Below, piece by piece: positions 8,637-18,900 of a stretch of DNA of 64,000 nucleotides. This DNA comes from Proteiniphilum saccharofermentans (GTDB lineage: Bacteria; Bacteroidota; Bacteroidia; Bacteroidales; Dysgonomonadaceae), in the NCBI RefSeq assembly GCF_900095135.1, contig NZ_LT605205.1, forward strand, positions 1,612,001 to 1,676,000, written 5' to 3'. Made by a program: the position numbers and the translations under genes. Within the stretch, counting starts at the first letter, position 1. Every line of letters begins with the position of its first letter. The notes below the pieces were generated by a model that was given only the letters and a program-made list of their open reading frames with translations, made no database searches and had not been told where the DNA came from.

Positions 8637-9509
8637 TTATAGAACATTTAAAATTTGCTCTTTCATCTGTTCCAGTTCATCTTTCATCTGCACCACGATC
8701 CGTTGCATACCCGATTGGTTGGATTTTGACCCGAGGGTATTGATCTCACGGCCAATCTCCTGCGCGATGAATCCGAGTTTTTTTCCCTGTGGCTCTTTTT
8801 CTTGCAGGGTGGTGAGGAAATAATCGAGATGATGTGCCAGTCGGCTTTTTTCTTCATTCACATCCAGTTTCTCAATATAGTAGATCATCTCCTGCTCGAA
8901 CCGGTTTTTATCGTAGTCGATTCCTTCCAGGCTGTTCAATCCTTCACGGATACGGCATTTGACCTTTTCAATCCTTTCTTCTTCAAAAGGCTCCACAGCT
9001 TCCAATAGGGAACGGATATTGTTGATCTTCGTTGTCAATACCTGTGCCAGCATCTCCCCTTCTTGTCTCCGGAAAGCGATGGTATCGTCTACTGCACTAT
9101 TGACAGCCTGTTCAATGAGATTCCATTCCTCATCACTTAACTCTTCCTGTTCCTGCTTCATCACATCCGGAAGACGTAACAGAACAGAGAACCATTCCTG
9201 GGGTTGGGGAATATTCAATTCGGAAGACAATCCACTGATCTCCCGGTGATATTGGCTTAACACGTTGTGATCGATCTTCGATGTCACATCTTTGGCAATC
9301 ACCTCCACATTCATGGAGAGATCCACTTTACCTCGTACCAGGCAGCGGGCTAATGAATTTCGTAAAGCAATTTCTTTTTCGCGATAAGTTGAGGGAAGGC
9401 GTGTAAACAAATCAAATTGCTTACTGTTTAATGATTTTATCTCAACTGTTATTTTTTTATTCGGGAGTTCTGCCACGGCTTTACCGTATCCCGTCATTGA
9501 ATGCGTCAT
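8637..9509 (-). CDS. yicC: YicC/YloC family endoribonuclease
   Basis: A 290-residue protein opening with THSMTGYGKA, the hallmark N-terminus of the YicC/YloC family. The conserved C-terminal DUF1732 part contains NEEKSRLAHHLDYF and ends with the usual GKKLGFIAQEIGREINTLGSKS. Characterised members are endoribonucleases affecting sRNA and mRNA stability. It is cytosolic. It is followed by gmk on the same strand, likely one transcript. A TAnnTTTG promoter box (9529-9536) stands 20 nt upstream of the start, leaving a very short leader. Confidence 0.93.
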   Translation of the reverse strand: MTHSMTGYGKAVAELPNKKITVEIKSLNSKQFDLFTRLPSTYREKEIALRNSLARCLVRGKVDLSMNVEVIAKDVTSKIDHNVLSQYHREISGLSSELNIPQPQEWFSVLLRLPDVMKQEQEELSDEEWNLIEQAVNSAVDDTIAFRRQEGEMLAQVLTTKINNIRSLLEAVEPFEEERIEKVKCRIREGLNSLEGIDYDKNRFEQEMIYYIEKLDVNEEKSRLAHHLDYFLTTLQEKEPQGKKLGFIAQEIGREINTLGSKSNQSGMQRIVVQMKDELEQMKEQILNVL

Positions 9510-9528
9510 TTTTATATGAATTTAGACA

Positions 9529-9536
9529 CAAAGGTA
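9529..9536 (-). promoter_or_regulatory. -7 box TACCTTTG for yicC-gmk
   Basis: On the minus strand this reads TACCTTTG, matching the Bacteroidetes -7 consensus TAnnTTTG, 20 nt from the yicC start. No clear -33 TTTG is visible. Confidence 0.6.
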
Positions 9537-9590
9537 AGGATTTTTAGCATATGTCTCCCTCCTTATAGGGTGCAAGTTACAGGTTGGCAC

Positions 9591-10316
9591 TTAAGCATTT
9601 TCAGTCCGTTTCTTTTTATATTCCTCCTCTTTCATTTGCCGATCGGTTTTGTCGCGTTCGTCGGCCAGTTTGAGGAGCTTGGATGCTTCTATTAAGTTGG
9701 ATATCAAAAGCACAAGGCAAGCGATCGAGGCGAGATATTGAATGGAGCCCGGGACAAATACCTCCACGGTGATAATGGTTCCTAATAATAACCGTACTTC
9801 TGTAGGGCCAAAGATACCTGAGTCAATGGAATATTGGCCTCCGATCTTATAACGCAACTGGGCGGTAATCATCTCCCATCCATAGAGAACGACGAACAAG
9901 AAACCTACATATTTCCACAATCCCGGAGCATAGATGGTATAACCAAGCCCGATAATGAAGGTGCCGATCCAGTCTACAGTTACGTCAAGAGAGAAGCCAT
10001 ACCACTTGCGGGGTTTATTGCGATAATAGGCTAAGCGACCGTCAAGTGAGTCTCCTATCCAGTTGATTACGAAACCGAGAAGGGAAACTAACAGCAAATA
10101 ACGGTTTATAAAAGCTCCCATCACAAAACTGGAGGCAACCATTATGTTCCCAAAAAATCCGATAGCGGTAAGCCCGTCGGATGAGATCCATGAAGGGACT
10201 TTCTGTACCAGATAGGCAATGGATTTTTGTTCCCACTCACGAAGTATATTTGTTCTCTCACGATCTTTAGCGATCAGTTTGAGAGACTTTACCATTTCTC
10301 GTCTGTTATTCTTCAT
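9591..10316 (-). CDS. CDP-alcohol phosphatidyltransferase family membrane protein
   Basis: A 241-residue membrane protein with about six hydrophobic segments. The CDP-alcohol signature is largely present: GDSLDGRLAYYRNKPRKWYG at about 87-107, then FSLDVTVDW. This provides the D-x2-D-G and G-x3-D-x3-D acidic positions that bind Mg-CDP. The usual A-R after D-G-x2 reads A-Y. Enzymes of this family join a CDP-activated lipid or alcohol to an acceptor during phospholipid synthesis; the substrate cannot be told. It is close to the YicC-gmk pair on the same strand, but a separate TAnnTTTG box at 10351-10358 suggests its own promoter. A terminator separates it from rprY upstream. Confidence 0.8.
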   Translation of the reverse strand: MKNNRREMVKSLKLIAKDRERTNILREWEQKSIAYLVQKVPSWISSDGLTAIGFFGNIMVASSFVMGAFINRYLLLVSLLGFVINWIGDSLDGRLAYYRNKPRKWYGFSLDVTVDWIGTFIIGLGYTIYAPGLWKYVGFLFVVLYGWEMITAQLRYKIGGQYSIDSGIFGPTEVRLLLGTIITVEVFVPGSIQYLASIACLVLLISNLIEASKLLKLADERDKTDRQMKEEEYKKKRTENA

Positions 10317-10350
10317 ACGACTTCTTTTTTATTTCCTTTCGTACGTTCTG

Positions 10351-10358
10351 CAAAAGTA
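10351..10358 (-). promoter_or_regulatory. -7 box TACTTTTG for the phosphatidyltransferase gene
   Basis: Minus-strand TACTTTTG fits TAnnTTTG and lies 35 nt before the ATG at 10316. A GTTAC-N6-GTAAC inverted repeat sits just upstream at 10373-10389 and could bind a regulator (inference). Confidence 0.5.
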
Positions 10359-10406
10359 CTCAATAAATTTAATGTTACGAATTTGTAACGTGAAATTTTA
10401 TGGATA

Positions 10407-10438
10407 AAAAGAGCCGCTCCGGAGGGAACGGCTCTTTT
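10407..10438 (-). terminator. Rho-independent terminator after rprY
   Basis: Ten-base-pair stem AAAAGAGCCG/CGGCTCTTTT with a 12-nt loop. On the minus strand it is followed by a T tract, 20 nt after the rprY stop. The A/T tails on both sides would let it work in both directions. Confidence 0.85.
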
Positions 10439-10458
10439 CTGATCAAAAAAATTAGTTA

Positions 10459-11175
10459 CTATTGTTCTACGTTTTCATTTTCATCGGTAGGAACAATCAA
10501 CTTGTAACCCTTTCCATGAATATTGATAATTTCAATATTGGGCTCAGGTTTCAGCAATTTACGCAATTTGGTGATATACACATCCATGCTGCGTGCATTG
10601 AAATAGGTATCCTCTTCCCATATCTGTTTCAGGGCATGGTTTCTTTCAAGAATATCATTGGCGTGTGCACAGAGGAGCGAAAGCAATTCAGACTCTTTGG
10701 TGGTCAGTTTTGTCTGGGTGTCACCAATAGTGAGAATTTGCTTCTGAGTGTCGAAAGACATTGTACCAAAGTTGTAAACCTGTTGTTCTTTGCTTTTCTT
10801 GCCTTTCACACGACGGATGATAGCTTCGATACGAAGTACCAACTCTTCCATACTAAACGGTTTGGTGATGTAATCGTCAGCGCCGGCCTTGAAACCTTCC
10901 AACACATCTTCCTTCATGTTCTTTGCAGTCAGAAAGATTACCGGGATTTCCGTATTGATGGTCCTTATTTCTTTTACAAGCGTAATTCCGTCTTTTTTGG
11001 GCATCATCACATCCACAATGCAAAGATCATATTTTGTCTTCACAAATCCTTTGAAACCAGCTTCCCCGTCGGGAAACAGATCGGTGTCAAACCCTTTTGC
11101 CTGGAGGTATTCTCTGAGCAACATACCAAGATTCTCATCATCTTCGCATAAAAAAATTTTTAACTTCTCTTCCAT
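10459..11175 (-). CDS. rprY: RprY-type response regulator (OmpR/PhoB family)
   Basis: The 238-residue regulator has a receiver domain at residues 1-120, with acidic pair E-D-D near 11-13, phospho-acceptor D55 in CIVDVMMPKKDG and the conserved K in YITKPFS. A C-terminal OmpR-type winged helix follows (about 135-230, ending YITKLRKLL...IHGKGYKL). It closely resembles RprY of Bacteroides and Porphyromonas, linked to stress and metabolic control. The histidine kinase gene lies immediately upstream with a 1-nt gap, so the two are co-transcribed and probably translationally coupled. Transcription ends at the hairpin 10407-10438. Confidence 0.93.
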   Translation of the reverse strand: MEEKLKIFLCEDDENLGMLLREYLQAKGFDTDLFPDGEAGFKGFVKTKYDLCIVDVMMPKKDGITLVKEIRTINTEIPVIFLTAKNMKEDVLEGFKAGADDYITKPFSMEELVLRIEAIIRRVKGKKSKEQQVYNFGTMSFDTQKQILTIGDTQTKLTTKESELLSLLCAHANDILERNHALKQIWEEDTYFNARSMDVYITKLRKLLKPEPNIEIINIHGKGYKLIVPTDENENVEQ

Positions 11176-11176
11176 A

Positions 11177-12736
11177 TCATTTTTGTGTTATTACGGGTAA
11201 ACTTATTATAAATTTTGTTCCTTTTCCTAATTCACTATCGGCACGGATAGTGCCATTCATGTCAGTCACGATTTTTTTTACGTATGCCAGTCCCAAGCCA
11301 AATCCTTTCACATCGTGACGATTGCCGGTAGGCACACGGTAAAATCGGTCAAATACTTTCTTCGCATCCTCTTTCTTCATTCCGATCCCATTATCCTCAA
11401 TACTGATAATGATCTTGTTCCCCTCGTTCCTGGTCCGGATCATTAATTCCGGTGGTACATCTTTCTTTCTGTATTTGAGTGCATTGTCAAGAATATTGAA
11501 AATCACATTGGTGAAATGCATCTCATCTACTTTAATGGTAGATTCTTCCGCCTGAAGATCAATGTCGAGGGTTCCATCCAGTTTCTCAACCTTCAACACA
11601 TGCGTATTGGCCACACTCACTACCAGATCGTTTGCATCGATCTCTTTCATTTTCAGTGTGGCTTTCTGTTTGTCGAAAAGCGACATCTGTAACACTTTTT
11701 CTACCTGAAAACTCAATCTTTTGGTCTCATCGTGAATTACACCGGTGACATGTTTGAACACTTCGGGTGATTTCAGTATTGATTCATCTTTCAGCATCTG
11801 GGATGCCAATGAGATGGTCGAGACGGGCGTTTTCAGCTCATGCGTCATATTATTAATAAAATCGTTCTTCATTTCAGACAAACGCTTTTGCCTGAAGAGT
11901 GATACCACCGTGAATATAAACGTTATCAGCAGGATAATCGTAAATATAAGCGACGGGATAAAGAAAGAAAGTTCACCATACACATAATTACTTCTCGTCG
12001 GAAAATAGACCCTGAGCCTGTTTAATTTTGCCGGTGGATCTTTCGGAAACAGAATCTGTGTGTAGATAGCGTTTTTTTGCTTGGTGGAAAACCCAGATGA
12101 GGAATAGACCACTTTATTGTTGAAATCTACAATCTGAAAACTGAACGGAACATTCAACCCGTTGTATGCCAACTGAGACCGGATGTACTTTTCAACGTTG
12201 TGGAAATCTACCCTTTTTTCAATCGGTTCGTCGCTTGCACGACTCATTATCTCCAGAATAACTTCATCCATCAGCGCTTTTTCGTACGCGTAGCGTTTAT
12301 GAAGCGATTGCTGCATGTCGTACTGGGTCCTGGAGATGGTGCTGGAACCCCTGTTGGGCGATAAAAACACACTCTCCCGTTGCTGTTGGGGCTGTAGTGA
12401 CTGTTGCGTCCTGCTCAGTTCGATTCTTGTTTCACTTCCGTCGGGGTGCATAATTGTTGTACTACTACTTTCACTTGTGATGCTTTGTGAAATTTGCGGC
12501 CGGTTGTATTGTGAATACCTGTTTTCCGATGCGATCATGTCCTCCTCCAGATATCTCAGTGTCTGATCCTTTTCGAGCTCTTTCATCACGCTATACAGGC
12601 TTCTGTTGACCTGCTCGTCGAACTGCTGGGTACGGATATCCAGACTGGTTTTCATATATCTTACTTGCAGGAACAGCAATACCAAAAACGCCGTGAACAT
12701 CACAATAGCAAGCAACCAGATAGTCGATTTTTTCAT
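11177..12736 (-). CDS. rprX: RprX-type sensor histidine kinase
   Basis: The 519-residue membrane kinase has TM1 at about 7-27, a periplasmic sensor region with a Q/S-rich part (about 75-140), TM2 at about 258-281, and HisKA with phospho-acceptor H299 in NNMTHELKTPVS. The ATPase domain carries the N box (NVIFNILDNALKY), G1 (DNGIGM), F (FDRFYRV) and G2 (GFGLGLAYVKKI). It matches RprX of Bacteroides, partner of RprY, whose gene follows directly. The ligand is unknown. The start ATG at 12736 gives a proper signal anchor (MKKSTIWLLAIVMF). Confidence 0.92.
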   Translation of the reverse strand: MKKSTIWLLAIVMFTAFLVLLFLQVRYMKTSLDIRTQQFDEQVNRSLYSVMKELEKDQTLRYLEEDMIASENRYSQYNRPQISQSITSESSSTTIMHPDGSETRIELSRTQQSLQPQQQRESVFLSPNRGSSTISRTQYDMQQSLHKRYAYEKALMDEVILEIMSRASDEPIEKRVDFHNVEKYIRSQLAYNGLNVPFSFQIVDFNNKVVYSSSGFSTKQKNAIYTQILFPKDPPAKLNRLRVYFPTRSNYVYGELSFFIPSLIFTIILLITFIFTVVSLFRQKRLSEMKNDFINNMTHELKTPVSTISLASQMLKDESILKSPEVFKHVTGVIHDETKRLSFQVEKVLQMSLFDKQKATLKMKEIDANDLVVSVANTHVLKVEKLDGTLDIDLQAEESTIKVDEMHFTNVIFNILDNALKYRKKDVPPELMIRTRNEGNKIIISIEDNGIGMKKEDAKKVFDRFYRVPTGNRHDVKGFGLGLAYVKKIVTDMNGTIRADSELGKGTKFIISLPVITQK

Positions 12737-12964
12737 ACACTTCTTTTACTTACCTCCGTTTTAGTGATAATCTTATTTCAAAGATCGTCTCCCTTCATTT
12801 TTAATTTAACAAATAAACCTCTTTTTTGTTTAACACTTGTCCTTAAAATTAAAAAAAAACGTAAGGAACCCCTTTTTACAACATAAATTAATAGAATGTC
12901 GCCGGTCAAGTTTTCTTTTTAGCATTTGTTTAGCAGGTTCAAGATTCAAAATTCAAGATTCCTT

Positions 12965-12993
12965 CTCTCCATCTCCCATCAATCTCCCATCAA
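12965..12993 (+). repeat. Decamer-like repeat overlapping the sprA stop
   Basis: Two near copies of ATCTCCCATCA cover the sprA stop codon (12990-12992). The unit resembles the decamer arrays at 421-500 and 52326-52450. Confidence 0.7.
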
Positions 12994-15900
12994 TTTTGGT
13001 TCATATTAAACCGCAGGCTTATTCCGGCACTGGTGGTTGAAGATGGGTAAGAACCTGACGAAACAAGCGGCCGGTGTATCATCTTGTCGAAGAATGCACG
13101 CATGGTAATCAATCTGCTTAGTGCATAGTCGGCTGAAAAACTGATAGTAGTGGTTCTTATGCCGCTTGTAGCCTGTGTAAATTCTTCTTCAATCCTCCTG
13201 ACCAGTGCATGGGTGGTCTTCCGTGAGATATCAAGCCGTATATTCAGGTCGTTAGTGAATGTAGTGTTATGTTCTGCCTGGGATTTGCCGGCCAGTCTGT
13301 TGGGAGAGTTCCGGCGGCGTTCCCTTTGGATGGAGTTGGATCCGAAACCGATGATACGATTGAAGTGCTGGATACGGTACCCCAGACTGGTTACAAAATC
13401 CCGGTCATTTGTTTCTACAATCTGGTAGGAAGCAATGTTGAGGTTAAGTGTCCTGCCCATATTGATTCTGAAATGGAGGCTCACATTATTGTCCCACACT
13501 CCTCGTGCTTCTATCAGCGGATTGAAACTCTCTTGAATGCTGGCTGAAGTTATGTTAAATGGAGTAGATGGAACGGGAGAGCCTGAAACCGCATCGCGTA
13601 TATATCCCAGATTACCCTCATTAGGGAGAGGCACCCAGTTCATAAAAGATTCGAATGATCCTATTCTATACTGGGAGAGGTACTGATGTGTGAGGGTGAG
13701 AGACTGCATATGTTCTCCCAGTTGGGGGAACATCCTCATTAGGTTATAGGAGACAAGCCAGTTGGGTAGTAGCGCAGAGATATCCGGGAAAGGGGTAAGT
13801 CTTATTGATGCGGGATCTTTGCCTGTATAGGCGGCCAGGAAAGCAGGGATAAGCACGTCGGCAGAATTGAGTCTCACATCACCTATATTGCTGTCGAAAG
13901 GTTTATCCTCAAAACCGCTCCCCGCAAGAAATCCTCCGGCGGGATAGTTTGTGCCGACGTATTGTTGCCTTGTACGTTCTGAGATAATCTGCCGGTTCTC
14001 GAGAAACTTCTCGAATGCCCGTGAACGGTAATTGTTGTTTGCTTTGGAGTTTTCGAATGCCGAAGAGAGAGTCTGTATAGTCATGGCGAAACTGCCACCT
14101 CTCTTTTTGGGCATGTCGTCGAACATGTACTGGATCTCTGTCCGGTGATTCTTTTCATACAATGTATTCAGATCTATCCTCAATCCCGGTAACGGCTCCA
14201 GGGAGGCGTCAAACCGCAGGTTTCTGGTTTCGTTATAGATAGCCGGGGTGATATTGTTTTCATTCAATACAAGAAGACCACTATTTTTTAATTTCCCGAT
14301 AAAACGCTCGCCTCCCTCAAACCCAAAGGCGAACCCCCAACCGGGTAACAGGCCGCCGGATGTTTGATGCTGTCCGAAGAAATCTCCTATCATTTCTTCA
14401 AAACCGGGGATGTCGCTGCGTGTTTTGTATCCCCAGTTAATGCTGATGCTTCGGAACATCATCAATGTATGTGCAGTATATCGGGCAATATCCTGTCCGG
14501 CATTGTCCTGTCTATTCGATGGGTTGTCGGACCGGTATTTCTGCCGTTCACCGGCAAAATGGTTATTTATCTCCCGTAAAAAGGGGATTTTATTATATAG
14601 CAATGCCATATTGAAACGGCTGTTAAGTGTGAATGAAAGGTCGTTTTGCAGAAAATTCCCAATCTTTTCATCCGCTATCATGGCACCGCGCTCCCAGCGG
14701 TATCGGGAGTGGTATGCCGCACTGGAATTGACCCAATCCAACAATGGGATGTGGGCGAACGGAAGGGTATAGGTCACATCGGCTGTCTGTGTATAGTTTA
14801 ACGGTTTACCCAGTTCGAGAATGCTCTGCATCACCGAGTCTTTCCATATTGTGTAATCACTTCTGTTAAGCTCCTTGTTTACCTGTAAGTAGGGTTCTTC
14901 GATCTCGGCGATGGTTCCTGAGCGGAAAGAGGTTCTCAAGTTACGTGTCAAATCCCATGTAATGGAAATATTCCGGTCCCAGAAGAAATTGCGGCTGAAT
15001 GACAAATACTTCTGTTCTGTTTGGGTAGTCCCTTCAGCGGAGCTGTTCAGGTCTCGTAGCTGTACCTCTTCGTAATGTCGTACAAGATTGGAGCCCAATC
15101 GGATGTTGTTGGGCAGGAAGTTGAGGTTTATTGCCCGGAGCGGTTTTGTCCAACCGGAATTGGCATTACTGTTTTTAAACGGTTCCCAGGTTTTTATTTG
15201 TGGAGTGTAATCGTAATTGGCCTGTATCCTGAAATCTTTCAGGGTAGCATATTCGGTATCAGGACTGCGACGTAGGTTTTGGTTGCGGGCATAGGTGAAA
15301 CTGAAATTGGCCGGATCATAAGGCATCGGCTGCTTACTCTTGATATCCATCTTCACGTTGCTGAGACTGAGGTTTATATCTTTGATGCCGGTGGTGGCGA
15401 TCCGTCGTATCGAGTCACGAAGAAACTGTGTCCCGGAGTGTTGGAGGGATTCTGAGAGCAGGATATCCTGGTTGAACGGGTCGTAAAGAGGAGCGGTGAG
15501 CTGGTTAGAGTAGGAGAAGTAGAGTGGAGCCGATAGTTTGATCTGTTTGGGCAGGAAGCGCCCCATATCTAAATTCAATGCCAGTTGTACCGAAGTATAA
15601 TCATCATCACGCCGTTCCAGCAGGCTTTGGTTGAGTGCACCGAACCCGGCAGTCTCTTTCCGGCCGGAAAAGCTGACTGTTCCTATGTCGGACAGTGCCA
15701 ATTGCACATTGCCCTGTGCAGCCCAGCCTCCCTTCTCATCAAATTCGCCCAGACGTAATTCGTTGACCCATATTTCTGCCGACCGTTGGTTGTCTGCGTT
15801 GTTCCTGATACCGATCATCAGCACTTTCACTTCAGCCAGTGATGGATTGCCGGCAATGGTAATCCTGTTCCCTTGCTTCCCGGGATCAGGTTGCGTGTAA

Positions 15901-18900
15901 GGGACAAAAAAGGATATTCCTTCATCGTTTTCCTTTTCAGCATTGCGTGCCAATTTCAAGTCGGTGAACAGTGCGAGTGGAAAGTCGAACATATTCTCTA
16001 CCGGCCATACTTTCTCCTGATCCGGCAGGTTATTGGTACTGTATTGCCCCTCGGGGGTAAGTCGTAATGGGATCTCGTATTCGTAATAATTATTCCGGTA
16101 ATCCGAACCCAGCCGCAGGAAGATTGAGAGGTCCCCATCCTGCAGGGTGCCGGGATCTTCCGCCAGCCGTTCCGCATGTACAAACATCTGCAGCCTCTTG
16201 TACCGACGCAGGTCATACATACTCCCCTTATATACTGCCCGGCTGTCGTCCGGATCGAGATTGGTTATTTTAAGAGAGAGCGACTGTTCATTTTCCTGTC
16301 GCAATTGGGGTTGCCCCGGATCCAGAATACGGGTAACGCCCGGCGGAAGGACATAGTTGACCGGAGTGCGGCGGCCGTTCTCTTCGATATTGACCGTAGA
16401 GATGCCGAGGTTTCCTGATCCGGAGACTGTTCCCCCGGAGGAGAGGTCATTCCTGTAGTTCCTCCATTCGCTCCGTTTCAGTTCCAGTGTGGCAAACCGG
16501 AGGAATTGGGGTTCTTCAAAACCGGTGAGGAATATCCTCATGAAACGGATATTATTGAACCCCTCTATATTGCCTGTCTTTATCTGGTATTCCTGTATGG
16601 GAATCTTGAATTGATACCAGGTGACTTTACCCTCCTTTCCGTTGCGTAATCGCACGCTCGTTTCCCGTTTATCCACGATGAAATTGGCACCTGCCTCCAT
16701 CATGTCGGGGCGAAGGGAGATTTTATACTGGTAATACGACTCGTTCTCATTGAGGGTGTTGTCGTTGTCAATGTCTTCTATGTCAGGAGTAGCCCGTGAA
16801 GCGGTGGAGTAGGGATTACCATCTTCGGGTGAAAGTGAATTCCCTTCTGTACCGTTGAAGTATTTATATCGTTCAAGGATGCTCAGTTGTTGCCTGTCCT
16901 GCTCTGCTCCCCGATAATGGCGGAAACTGTCGCCTGCCGGGTCATTGAACGGGGAATGTGGATCTTCCTGCATCTGAGAAAGGGTTTCACTCGACAGGCG
17001 GGTACGTAATGTTTCCAGATAATCCCTGTAAGCGGGATATGTTTTCTCTTCTTCGCTGCTCAACCCATTAAGACCCACATCCTGTAACCGGCGGGATTCG
17101 TCGCCACGGGAATTGTCGAAAGCATAGACGGTGGATTGGCGCTTGGGGTACTTTCCCCATACCGAATAGCCTATGGCTGTAGTGTCGCCATCGACAGGCA
17201 GACCATTCTCGAAGAACTTTTTCCCGTCTTTCAGTACATCTTCCGATATCTCCCCCAGATTGAAATAAAGGTCACCCCCTTGTGAAGTGCCCAAAGTGTC
17301 ATTTACGAAAGGATCCATCAGCCAGAACTCTATGTATTCTATGTTGGCTGCTTCAAAATCGCGGACATCCATCCGTCGGGTGATGCCGCCCCAGCGATCA
17401 CGGGGATTGAGTAACCTGCCCTCGCTGTCCACGTTGGCGTCGAGATTATAAGGACCCCGTTCGTTGGGATAGTAGGAGAGGTTGAGCACAGGGATGGTTG
17501 CGGGTTGTCCGAAGTAAGCGTCCCTGCCGGGGAAGATTTCCCGTTCATAGATCTCCCTTACACGGTGATCGGAGAGTTGTTCTGTGTCGTTTTTTATATG
17601 GGTAGGAGTAAGCCCCGAGTTCCTGTAGGTGAACATCCCGTCGATATAGAACCATGCCAGTTGTGCCCGGTTTTTACCCTGCTCAATATTGTTGGAAAGG
17701 GCTGCTTCGGGGAATAATCCGGTAGAGGTGTTGTTATAGGGTGTGGCGGCAAGCGACCAGCCGTAAGGGTTGCGAAGGTCGATTCCCGAAGCGGAGGACT
17801 CGAAATCGTCAAGATAAGAATAACCACCTGTGTACTTGTTTTTGTAATGCCCTGCGATGAGATGGGCAAATTCCACTCTTGCCGAGAGTTGGGAGGGGGC
17901 GGTTGCTTCTACAAACGGTAGCATATTGAGAAGATTGGTCAGGGCAATGGACTCTTTCTTATAATCCAAATTGAGTCCCCATAAGGTGTTTTTTGCCGAC
18001 TCATCGCCGAAAACGGTTTTCATGATGAGTGGTTTCTCGTAGTAGTGCATCAGCGTGGCACCCACAGAAAAGTTTTTAGTGAAATTGTATGATAGGTTTA
18101 CCCCCATTAATGTTTTGCGTTGCATTTGTGATATCATGCGGTTTTCGAGTGTAACGCTCACGGGGGTGCCGGCATCGATGATCGACCGGTTGATGATACG
18201 TACTACACCGGAGAGATAATCTACGGTGTAATCTGCCCCTTCGGTCAGGGTAATACCTCCGGCAGTCACCCGTACTGATCCCCGCGGTACGTTCATTGCG
18301 TTGAGGTTGATCTCTGCTCCTGATGAACCTCTGTACTCACCATTCATACGGAACTTATTTTTTTCCGGCACCTGCCGGGCGGCGGTAAGGGTAGAGTCAT
18401 ATAGCTCTTGATAGATAAACCGTTCTGCTAAAGCATCATCGCCGATCTTCTCCCGAAGATGGGACCCGAATGGTTCCACAACCGGAAAGATAATACGTCC
18501 GTTCTTACTGTCAATGGTATAACCGTCCAGAAAATCGAATATCCCATCGGGGTAGGGGTCATTCCGTGAATTGAGCCTGTCGAGGTTCATCACCCGCAAC
18601 AACAGTCTCTCTTCGATACCGCTGTTGGGGAGATAATTCAGATAAACGCCGGTGGTATCACTCTGGTAGGTAATCTGCAGTTTGAAATGCTCTTTCTGCA
18701 GATCGTAGGCACTATAACCTACGGAATATATATTTTTCATCATCAGGTCCCAGGTGTAGGCTCGTGGAGAGAGAGAGACCGGTTTCAGCAGTTTCACAAA
18801 GAGTGCACCTCCCTCCACATCATCAGAAAACTCTCCCACCTGATACACCTGGCCGTTTCGGGTATATTCAAAGGCCACTGCCAGTACTTCGTCCGCTTGT